A stretch of 64,000 nucleotides of DNA, taken from NCBI RefSeq assembly GCF_000717875.1, contig NZ_JOCT01000012.1:204812-268811 (forward strand), read 5' to 3'. The stretch is from Streptomyces sp. NRRL S-455 (GTDB lineage: Bacteria; Actinomycetota; Actinomycetes; Streptomycetales; Streptomycetaceae). Positions 57,214 to 64,000 of this stretch are shown piece after piece (within the stretch, counting starts at the first letter, position 1; every line of letters starts with the position of its first letter). The position numbers and the translations under genes are program-made. A model generated the notes under the pieces. That model saw only the letters and a list, made by a program, of their open reading frames with translations. It searched no databases and was not told the DNA's origin.

Positions 57214-57230
57214 ACCCCCCGTTCGGGGGT
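57214..57230. promoter_or_regulatory. Palindrome in the divergent LuxR / acyl-CoA synthetase promoter
   Basis: ACCCCC-CGTTC-GGGGGT (57214-57230) lies in the 125-base divergent region; an outer CACTAC (from 57191) and GTAGTG (to 57234) extend the dyad. The CCCC..GGGG-type dyad could be the binding site of the GAF-LuxR regulator. Confidence 0.55.
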
Positions 57231-57302
57231 AGTGAGACCTGCGTCACGGATTACACGATGAAGGAGAGCCGCCCGGCAATGGTCCGGCACCCAGGAGGAC
57301 AG

Positions 57303-58973
57303 ATGACATCGGCGACGGAGCTGTTCCGCGACGCGCGGGACTTCCTGCTGGAACACCGCGAGGACTACGCGACGGCGTACGAGGGCTTCCGCTGGCCCCG
57401 CCCCGAGTACTTCAACTGGGCGCTCGACTGGTTCGACCGGATCGCTGACGGCAACACCCGCACCGCGCTGCACATCGTCGAGGAGGACGGCCACGAGACG
57501 CGGCTGTCCTTCGAAGAGATGTCCGCACGGTCGTCGCAGTGCGCGAACTGGCTGCGCGCCCGGGGCGTGCGCGCCGAGGACCGGATCCTCGTCATGCTCG
57601 GCAACCAGGCCGAACTGTGGATCACCGCGCTCGCGGCGATGAAACTGCGCGCCGTGGTCATCCCGGCCACCCCGCTGCTCGGCCCCGCCGACCTGCGCGA
57701 CCGAGTCGACCGGGGGCGCGTCCGGCACGTCATCGTGCGCGCGGAGGACACCGGCAAGTTCACCGAGGTGCCCGGCGACTACACACGCATCGCGACCGGA
57801 GCCGCCCCGGACGGTTGGCTGCCGCTGGAGGACGCCCACAGCGCCCCGGCCGGCTTCACCCCCGACGGCCCGACCCGCGCCGACGACCCGCTGATGCTGT
57901 ACTTCACCTCGGGCACCACCGCCCGGCCCAAACTCGTCGAGCACACCCACACGTCCTACCCCGTCGGGCACCTGGCGACCATGTACTGGATCGGCCTGAA
58001 GCCGGGTGACGTGCACCTGAACATCTCCTCACCTGGCTGGGCCAAGCACGCCTGGTCCAACCTCTTCGCCCCCTGGAACGCCGAGGCGACCGTCTTCCTC
58101 CACAACTACACGCGCTTCGACGCCGCCCGCCTGATGGCCGAGATGGACCGCGCGGGTGTCACCACCTTCTGCGCCCCGCCCACCGTCTGGCGCATGCTCA
58201 TCCAGGCCGACCTGACCCAGCTCCGCACCCCGCCGCGCGAGGTCGTCGCCGCCGGTGAGCCGCTCAACCCGGAGGTCATCGAGCAGGTCCGCCGGGCCTG
58301 GGGCATCACCGTCCGGGACGGCTTCGGCCAGACCGAGACGGCCGTGCAGGTCGCCAACAGCCCCGGGCAGCCGCTCAAGACCGGCTCGATGGGCCGGCCG
58401 AGCCCCGGCTACCGCGTGGAGCTGCTGGACCCCGTCTCGGGCGCGCCGGGCGCGGCCGAGGGCGAGATCGCGCTCGACCTGTCGGCCCGCCCCGTCGGCC
58501 TGATGACCGGCTACCACGGCGACGCGGACCGCACGGCGGAGGCGATGGCCGGGGGCTACTACCGGACCGGAGACGTCGCTTCCAGGGACGAAGACGGATA
58601 TCTGACGTATTTCGGTCGAAGTGACGACGTCTTCAAGGCCTCGGACTACAAGATCTCGCCCTTCGAGCTGGAGAGCGCGCTGCTGGAGCACGAGGCGGTG
58701 GCCGAGGCGGCCGTCGTGCCCGCGCCGGACGAACTGCGCCTCGCGGTCCCCAAGGCCTACGTCGTCCTGGCGGACGGCTGGCAGCCGGGCCCGGACACCG
58801 CGAAGGTACTGTTCGAGCACTCCCGTGAGGTGCTGGCCCCCTACAAGCGCATCCGGCGCCTGGAGTTCGGCGCCCTGCCCAAGACCGTCTCCGGCAAGAT
58901 CCGCCGCATCGAGCTGCGCGAGGCCACGGCGGCCGGGTCGGACGCCGAGTACCGCGAGGAGGACTTCCGGTGA
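57303..58973 (+). CDS. Medium-chain acyl-CoA synthetase-like AMP-binding protein
   Basis: 556 residues from the ATG at 57303 (GGAGGAC upstream). ANL-superfamily adenylation domain: the A3 loop YFTSGTTARPKLVEHTHTSY (about 200-219), GFGQTETAVQ, YYRTGDVASRDEDGYLTYFG, GRSDDVFKASDYKISPFELE (hinge) and the catalytic lysine in LPKTVSGKIRRIELREA. The start FRWPRPEYFNWALDWFDRIA is typical of ACSM/benzoate-CoA ligase-like enzymes. It forms an acyl-AMP then acyl-CoA; chain length is unknown. It overlaps the next synthetase by GTGA. Confidence 0.92.
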   Translation: MTSATELFRDARDFLLEHREDYATAYEGFRWPRPEYFNWALDWFDRIADGNTRTALHIVEEDGHETRLSFEEMSARSSQCANWLRARGVRAEDRILVMLGNQAELWITALAAMKLRAVVIPATPLLGPADLRDRVDRGRVRHVIVRAEDTGKFTEVPGDYTRIATGAAPDGWLPLEDAHSAPAGFTPDGPTRADDPLMLYFTSGTTARPKLVEHTHTSYPVGHLATMYWIGLKPGDVHLNISSPGWAKHAWSNLFAPWNAEATVFLHNYTRFDAARLMAEMDRAGVTTFCAPPTVWRMLIQADLTQLRTPPREVVAAGEPLNPEVIEQVRRAWGITVRDGFGQTETAVQVANSPGQPLKTGSMGRPSPGYRVELLDPVSGAPGAAEGEIALDLSARPVGLMTGYHGDADRTAEAMAGGYYRTGDVASRDEDGYLTYFGRSDDVFKASDYKISPFELESALLEHEAVAEAAVVPAPDELRLAVPKAYVVLADGWQPGPDTAKVLFEHSREVLAPYKRIRRLEFGALPKTVSGKIRRIELREATAAGSDAEYREEDFR

Positions 58974-60559
58974 ACTCCTACAGCCACGGCACCAGCGATA
59001 CGCCCCTGCTCGGCGAGACCATCGGGGCCAACCTGGACCGGACGGTGGCCACCTGGCCGGACCGCGAGGCGCTGGTCGACGTGCCGTCCGGACGGCGCTG
59101 GACGTACCGCCAGTTCGGCGCGGCCGTCGACGAGCTGGCGTCGGCCCTGCTCGCGTCCGGAGTCACCAAGGGCGACCGGGTGGGCATCTGGGCCGTCAAC
59201 TGTCCCGAGTGGGTGCTGGTCCAGTACGCCACGGCCCGCATCGGCGCGATCATGGTCAACATCAACCCGGCCTACCGCACCCACGAGGTCGAGTACGTCC
59301 TCAACCAGTCCGGCATCTCCCTCCTGTTCGCCTCCCTCAGCCACAAGACGAGCGACTACCGGGCGATGGTCGAACAAGTGCGGGGCAGATGCGGTGAGTT
59401 GCGCGAGGTCGTGTACTTCGGCGACCCGAGCTGGGAGGCGATGCTCGGGAGGGCGACTCCCGGTGCCCGGTTCGAGGACGGCCTGTCCTGCGACGACCCG
59501 ATCAACATCCAGTACACGTCGGGCACGACCGGCTTCCCCAAGGGAGCCACCCTCTCCCACCACAACATCCTCAACAACGGTTACTTCGTGGGCGAGATGA
59601 TCGCCTACAGCGAGCAGGACCGGGTGTGCGTCCCCGTGCCCTTCTACCACTGCTTCGGCATGGTCATGGGCAATCTGGCCGCCACGTCCCATGGCGCCTG
59701 TGTGGTGATCCCGGCCCCGTCCTTCGACCCGAAGGCCACGCTGGAGGCGGTCCAGCAGGAGCGCTGCACCTCCCTCTACGGCGTCCCCACCATGTTCATC
59801 GCGGAGCTCGGCCTCCCCGGCTTCGCCTCCTACGACCTCTCCTCCCTGCGCACCGGCATCATGGCGGGCTCGCCCTGCCCGGTGGAGGTGATGAAGCGGG
59901 TCGTCACGGAGATGCACATGGCCGAGGTGTCGATCTGCTACGGCATGACGGAGACCTCGCCCGTCTCCACCCAGACCCGGCGCGACGACGACCTGGAACA
60001 CCGCACCGGCACGGTCGGCCGGGTCCTGCCGCACATCGAGGTCAAGGTCGTCGACCCCGCGACGGGCGTCACCCGACCCCGGGGTTCGGCGGGCGAGTTG
60101 TGCACCCGCGGCTACAGCGTGATGCTCGGCTACTGGAACGAGCCGGAGAAGACCGCAGAGGCCGTCGACGCGGGCCGCTGGATGCACACCGGCGACCTCG
60201 CGGTGATGCGCGAGGACGGCTACGTCGAGATCGTCGGCCGCATCAAGGACATGATCATCCGGGGCGGCGAGAACATCTACCCCCGTGAGATCGAGGAGTT
60301 CCTCTACACCCACCTCAAGATCCAGGACGTCCAGGTCGTGGGCGTCCCGCACGACCGGTACGGCGAGGAGGTCCTGGCCTGCGTCATCCCCGCCGACCCC
60401 GCCGACCCGCCCACCCTGGAGGAACTGCGGGCGTTCTGCGACGGCAAGCTGGCCCACTACAAGATCCCGAGCAGGCTGCGGATCCTCGACTCCTTCCCGA
60501 TGACGGTGTCCGGCAAGGTACGCAAGGTGGAGCTGCGGGCGACGTACGAGGCGGACTGA
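58970..60559 (+). CDS. Fatty acyl-CoA synthetase (FadD/ACSF2-like)
   Basis: 529 residues from the GTG at 58970 (GTGA overlap). ANL motifs: QYTSGTTGFPKGATLSHHNI (about 179-198), SICYGMTETSPVSTQTRRDD, RWMHTGDLAVMREDGYVEIV, GRIKDMIIRGGENIYPREIE and the C-terminal FPMTVSGKVRKVELRATYEA with the catalytic Lys. It is close to ACSF2-type medium/long-chain synthetases. Together with the previous gene it forms an operon probably controlled by the divergent GAF-LuxR protein. Confidence 0.93.
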   Translation: MNSYSHGTSDTPLLGETIGANLDRTVATWPDREALVDVPSGRRWTYRQFGAAVDELASALLASGVTKGDRVGIWAVNCPEWVLVQYATARIGAIMVNINPAYRTHEVEYVLNQSGISLLFASLSHKTSDYRAMVEQVRGRCGELREVVYFGDPSWEAMLGRATPGARFEDGLSCDDPINIQYTSGTTGFPKGATLSHHNILNNGYFVGEMIAYSEQDRVCVPVPFYHCFGMVMGNLAATSHGACVVIPAPSFDPKATLEAVQQERCTSLYGVPTMFIAELGLPGFASYDLSSLRTGIMAGSPCPVEVMKRVVTEMHMAEVSICYGMTETSPVSTQTRRDDDLEHRTGTVGRVLPHIEVKVVDPATGVTRPRGSAGELCTRGYSVMLGYWNEPEKTAEAVDAGRWMHTGDLAVMREDGYVEIVGRIKDMIIRGGENIYPREIEEFLYTHLKIQDVQVVGVPHDRYGEEVLACVIPADPADPPTLEELRAFCDGKLAHYKIPSRLRILDSFPMTVSGKVRKVELRATYEAD

Positions 60560-60593
60560 GCGACGGCGACGGCGCCCGCGCCCCGGCCTCCTC

Positions 60594-60685
60594 AGCCGGC
60601 CGAGGCGGTTCCCGAAAGCCGGCCGAGACAGTCCCCGAAAGCCGGCCGAGTCAGTTCTGGAAAGCCGGCCGAGTCAGTTCTGGAA
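60594..60685. repeat. Four tandem 23-bp repeats
   Basis: Four head-to-tail units beginning AGCCGGCCGAG and ending GAA; units 3 and 4 (60640-60662, 60663-60685) are identical, units 1 and 2 differ at a few bases. Each carries the palindromic core GCCGGC. They lie 35 bases after the acyl-CoA synthetase stop. Confidence 0.85.
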
Positions 60686-60715
60686 CCGGCGCGTTCTCCT
60701 CCGCTTGCCTGACTG

Positions 60716-60745
60716 ACCGGCGCGTACCGATCGGTGCGCGCCGGT
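60716..60745. promoter_or_regulatory. 30-bp near-perfect palindrome
   Basis: ACCGGCGCG-T-ACCGATCGGT-G-CGCGCCGGT: the outer 9-bp arms and the inner ACCGATCGGT are perfectly self-complementary, with only one T/G mismatched pair between them. It may be the operon terminator, a cruciform, or an operator upstream of the Ig-like gene. Confidence 0.55.
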
Positions 60746-60993
60746 GTCGTAGGCGGTCTCCGCGTCGCTCGAGCGGCTTACGCGCTCCGCTGTCCGGGGG
60801 ATTTGAGCGTCGCGGTTCTGGCGTGGCGGAACCGGGCGGGAGCGTACTGGTGCTACTCACCGGGGCCGCGTGTCTCCCCGGCGAGGGACGACGGTCAGTG
60901 GTGCACGGCATCCCTCACCGCCCGTCGCTCCCCCGGAAGTCGGGGGGCGAGAAGCGGCCCCTTCCACCCGGATTCCTCGTGAAGGGCCGAACC

Positions 60994-62976
60994 ATGCCTG
61001 GAACCGTAACGTTAGTCAGCGTCTCACCGAACCCCTCGGTCGTAGGCCAGCCGGTGACGCTGACCGCGACCATCATCCCACTCGGGCCGGGGACCCCGAC
61101 CGGGACCGTCACCTTCACCGTCAGCGGCGGACCGACCGTGACGGCGCCCGTCGTGGGCGGTACCGCGACAGCGACGGTCAGCAACCTGCCCGTCGGAAGC
61201 CTCCCGGTCACGGCCACCTACAGCGGTGACGCCAACTTCACCTCGTCGACGGGCGCTACGACCGCGGTGGTCCTCAAGGCGTCCACCACCACGACGGTGA
61301 CCTCGACACCTGATCCGTCGACCTTCGGTCAGACGGTGACGATCACGGCGACGGTGGCACCCGTCGCGCCGGGAACGGGCACCCCGACAGGCACGGTCAC
61401 CTTCGTCATCAGCGGAGGGCCGACCCTGACGGCGCCGCTGGCAGGGGGAACGGCGACGGTCACCACCAACACGCTGAGCGTCGGCCCGCACTCGATCACC
61501 GCGATCTACTCCGGAGACGCCAAGTACCTGCCGTCGACGGGTTCGGACACGCACACGGTGCAGGGCAAGGCGGCCACCACGACGACGGTGACCTCGTCGC
61601 CGGATCCCTCGGTGGTGGGTCAGCAGGTGAGCTTCACCGCCACCGTGGCGCCGGTGCCCCCGGGGTCGGGCACGCCCACCGGAACGGTGACCTTCACCTT
61701 CGGGGACGGGTCGCCCACGGTGACGGTTCCCCTGGTGGGAGGTGCCGCGACGGTCAACCACACCTACACCAGCACCAGCGGCAGCCCGTACACCGTCACC
61801 GCGACCTACAGCGGGAACGCCAACTTCAACCCCTCGACGGGCGTCGACACCCAGACCGTGCTGCCGGCGGCGACGACCACGACGGTGGTGTCCTCGCCGG
61901 ATCCTTCGGTGGTGGGGCAGCCGGTGACGTTCACGGCGACGGTCGTTCCGGTGGCTCCGGGCGCGGGTACGCCGTCGGGCACGGTCACCTTCACCTTCGG
62001 CGACGGATCACCGCCGGTGACGGTGCCGCTGTCCGGAGGCACCGCCACCACCACGCACGCCTACACCAGCACCACAGGCAGCCCGTTCACGGTGACGGCC
62101 ACCTACAGCGGCACCGGGAACTTCACACCGTCGTCCGGCACGGACACCCAGACCGTGCTGCAGGCGGCGACCACCACGACAGTGGTGTCCTCGCCGGATC
62201 CTTCGGTGGTGGGGCAGCCGGTGACCTTCACCGCGACGGTCGCTCCGGTGGCTCCGGGTGCGGGCACGCCGACCGGGACGGTGACCTTCGACTTCGGCGA
62301 CGGTTCGCCGACGGTCACCGGCACCCTGGCGGGCGGTACGGCGACGGCGACCCACACCTACACCACGACGACCGGCAGCCCGTTCACCGTCACCGCCACC
62401 TACGGCGGGAGCAGCAACTTCGCCGGGTCCTCGGACACCGACACACACACCGTCAACCAGTCGGCGACGACCACGACGGTCACGTCCACGCCGGATCCCT
62501 CGACAGTCGGCCAGCCGGTGACCATCACCACGACGGTCGCGCCGGCCGCACCGGGGGCCGGCACGCCCACGGGGAACGTCACCATCAACTTCGGTGACGG
62601 CAGCCCGTCCACGACGGTGCCCCTGGTGGCCGGCGTCGCGACGGTGACCCACACCTACACCACGACGACCGGCAGCCCGTTCACCATCACCGCCTCCTAC
62701 GGCGGCGACAGCAACTTCGGCTCCTCCACCGGCACGGACACGCAGACGGTGAACGCGGCGTCGACGACCACGACCGTGACCTCGTCGCCGGATCCGTCGG
62801 TGGTGGGGGAGTCGGTGACGTTCACGCCGGCAGCCCGTTCACCGTCACCGCTGCCTACGGCGGGGACGGTGACTTCTCCGGTTCGACCGGCACCGACACC
62901 CAGACCGTGCTCGCGGCGGCGACGACCACGACGGTGGTGTCTGCGCCGGATCCTTCGGTGGTGGGCGAGTCGGTGA
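60994..62976 (+). CDS. Bacterial Ig-like (Big_3 type) repeat protein
   Basis: The ATG at 60994 has AAGGG upstream; an in-frame GTG at 60979 has no site. Six intact domains of about 95-99 residues follow one another, each of the form TTTTVxSxPDPSVVGQPVTFTA, a P-V-APG(T/S)GTPTGTVTF segment, GG-A(T), a GSPFTVTATY-type strand and TDTQTV. Domains 1 and 2 use ISGGPT, later ones F-FGDGSP, the PKD-like variant. No signal peptide or sortase motif is seen at the N-terminus. Codon 7 is TTA (61012-61014), so bldA dependence is likely. From about 62826 the frame is shifted by a deletion, and the last 48 codons to the stop are out of frame. Confidence 0.85.
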   Translation: MPGTVTLVSVSPNPSVVGQPVTLTATIIPLGPGTPTGTVTFTVSGGPTVTAPVVGGTATATVSNLPVGSLPVTATYSGDANFTSSTGATTAVVLKASTTTTVTSTPDPSTFGQTVTITATVAPVAPGTGTPTGTVTFVISGGPTLTAPLAGGTATVTTNTLSVGPHSITAIYSGDAKYLPSTGSDTHTVQGKAATTTTVTSSPDPSVVGQQVSFTATVAPVPPGSGTPTGTVTFTFGDGSPTVTVPLVGGAATVNHTYTSTSGSPYTVTATYSGNANFNPSTGVDTQTVLPAATTTTVVSSPDPSVVGQPVTFTATVVPVAPGAGTPSGTVTFTFGDGSPPVTVPLSGGTATTTHAYTSTTGSPFTVTATYSGTGNFTPSSGTDTQTVLQAATTTTVVSSPDPSVVGQPVTFTATVAPVAPGAGTPTGTVTFDFGDGSPTVTGTLAGGTATATHTYTTTTGSPFTVTATYGGSSNFAGSSDTDTHTVNQSATTTTVTSTPDPSTVGQPVTITTTVAPAAPGAGTPTGNVTINFGDGSPSTTVPLVAGVATVTHTYTTTTGSPFTITASYGGDSNFGSSTGTDTQTVNAASTTTTVTSSPDPSVVGESVTFTPAARSPSPLPTAGTVTSPVRPAPTPRPCSRRRRPRRWCLRRILRWWASR

Positions 62977-64000
62977 CGTTCACGGCGACGGTCGTTCCGG
63001 TGGCTCCGGGCGCGGGTACGCCGACGGGCACGGTCACCTTCACCTTCGGCGACGCAAGCCCGCCGGTCACTTCACCGTCACCGCCTCCTACAGCGGGGAC
63101 GGCAACTTCTCCTCCTCCACCGGCACCGACACCCAGACGGTGAACGCGGCGGCGACGACCACGACGGTGGTGTCTGCGCCGGATCCGTCGGTGGTGGGTG
63201 AGCAGGTGACGTTCACGGCGACGGTCGTTCCGGTGGCTCCGGGCTGGTGGGCGGCACGGCGACGGCCACCCACGCCTACACCTCCACGACCGGCAGCCCG
63301 TTCACGGTCACCGCCTCCTACGGCGGGGACGGCAACTTCTCCTCCTCCACCGACACGGACACGCAGACCGTGCTCGCGGCGGCGACGACCACGACGGTGG
63401 TGTCTGCGCCGGATCCGTCGGTGGTGGGTGAGTCGGTGACGTTCACGGCGACGGTGGCTCCGGTGGCTCCGGGTGACGACGGTGGTGTCTGCGCCGGATC
63501 CGTCGGTGGTGGGTGAGCAGGTGACGTTCACGGCGACGGTCGTTCCGGTGGCTCCGGGGCAAGCCCGCCGGTCACGGTGCCGGTCGCAGGTGGCACGGCG
63601 ACGGCCACCCACGCCTACACCACGACGACGGGCAGCCCGTTCATCGTGACGGCGTCCTATGGCGGTGACGGTGACTTCTCTTCCTCCACCGGCACCGACA
63701 CGCAGACGGTGAACGTGGCGTCGACGACCACGACCGTGACCTCGTCACCGGATCCGTCGGTGGTGGGTGAGTCGGTGACGTTCACGGCGACGGTGGCTCC
63801 GGTGGCTCCGGGTGCGGGTACGCCGACGGGGACGGTCACGTTCGACGCCGGTGACGGTGACTTCTCCGCCTCGACCGGCACGGACACGCAGACCGTGCTG
63901 CCGGCGGCGACGACCACGACGGTGGTGTCTGCGCCGGATCCGTCGGTGGTGGGTGAGTCGGTGACGTTCACGGCGACGGTGGCTCCGGTGGCTCCGGGTG
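62826..64000 (+). pseudogene. Broken continuation of the Ig-like repeat array, open at the window end
   Basis: Further Ig-like domains continue in changing frames. Pieces such as GSPFTVTAAYGGDGDFSGST, GESVTFTATVVPVAPGAGTP and GTATATHAYTSTTGSPFTVT are each correct, but joined by losses at about 62826, 63070, 63243, 63474, 63559 and 63852 (the last in frame). The sequence ends mid-domain at 64000. Because units are over 90% alike, repeated unequal recombination or collapse of repeats during assembly would both give this picture. Confidence 0.75.

Larger units (their letters stand above)
60560..60993. other. 434-base spacer before the Ig-like gene
   Basis: It contains no convincing gene. It holds four 23-bp tandem repeats (60594-60685), a 30-bp near-palindrome (60716-60745) and, around 60860-60881, a weaker CCGGGG/CCCCGG hairpin in what would be the leader of the Ig-like gene. 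A plus-strand frame runs through the leader from 60823, but the start at 60994 has a better ribosome-binding site. Confidence 0.5.

Noticed and set aside
60594..60685. CRISPR array from the 23-bp repeats
   Set aside because: The units abut without spacers and no cas genes are present.
60746..60993. A riboswitch (for example c-di-AMP type) in the leader of the Ig-like gene
   Set aside because: A few GGG/CCC pairings are present, but I could not line up the conserved core of any known class.

Overview
The window looks like a piece of a Streptomyces chromosome. The DNA is very GC-rich with a strong G/C bias at third codon positions, many genes overlap by 1-4 bases (ATGA/GTGA/TGATG), GTG starts are frequent, and the gene content is typical of the genus (BTAD and LAL-LuxR regulators, DUF2637 and DUF3040 proteins, secreted trypsin, P450-ferredoxin pair, iron box). 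Two genes carry the rare TTA leucine codon, a sign of bldA-dependent translation. No tRNA, rRNA, CRISPR array, transposase or integrase was seen.

Layout. 1-7.5 kb: a membrane-anchored HTH regulator cut by the left edge, a small secreted protein, an anti-sigma-type ATPase, a DUF2637 membrane protein, an FhuF-like iron reductase with an iron box, a GntR regulator, a small membrane protein and a TPR protein. 7.6-14.7 kb: a PucR regulator divergent from a four-gene xanthine-dehydrogenase-type operon (FAD, 2Fe-2S, molybdopterin subunits, XdhC). 14.7-16.0 kb: an SRPBCC protein and a lipoprotein polysaccharide deacetylase.

16.1-28.6 kb: the most distinctive region, a unidirectional, tightly overlapping sugar cluster. 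It holds a UDP-xylose-synthase-like epimerase, a carbamoyltransferase, a complete set of heptose-nucleotide genes (GmhA isomerase, HldE bifunctional kinase/nucleotidyltransferase, GmhB phosphatase), two family 9 (heptosyltransferase-type) glycosyltransferases and five further glycosyltransferases, one of them broken. I infer a carbamoylated, heptose-containing surface glycan or glycolipid. A DUF3040 protein, a polysaccharide pyruvyl transferase and a secreted GH43 arabinosidase follow.

31.7-43.5 kb: remnants of a ricin-type lectin and a LacI regulator, a methyltransferase, a VOC protein, the proton-translocating transhydrogenase pntAB, a long-type argG with a putative ARG box, and methylmalonyl-CoA mutase mutA-mutB with its chaperone meaB. 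43.5-47.6 kb: an operator-like palindrome before a P450-ferredoxin pair, a small membrane protein, and a drug-type ABC exporter whose ATPase gene is interrupted. 47.6-60.6 kb: three large regulators (BTAD/NB-ARC, LAL-LuxR, GAF-LuxR), a winged-helix protein, a trypsin, a LysE remnant and two acyl-CoA synthetases. 60.6-64 kb: tandem 23-bp repeats, a 30-bp near-palindrome and a long bacterial Ig-like repeat protein running off the right edge.

A recurring oddity is internal loss of sequence: the family 4 glycosyltransferase (junction near 23.2 kb), the ABC ATPase (46.70 kb), the ricin remnant, and at least six junctions in the Ig array. In the first two the frameshift opens into the next gene without a stop. 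Whether this is genuine decay or assembly collapse cannot be decided from the sequence alone.
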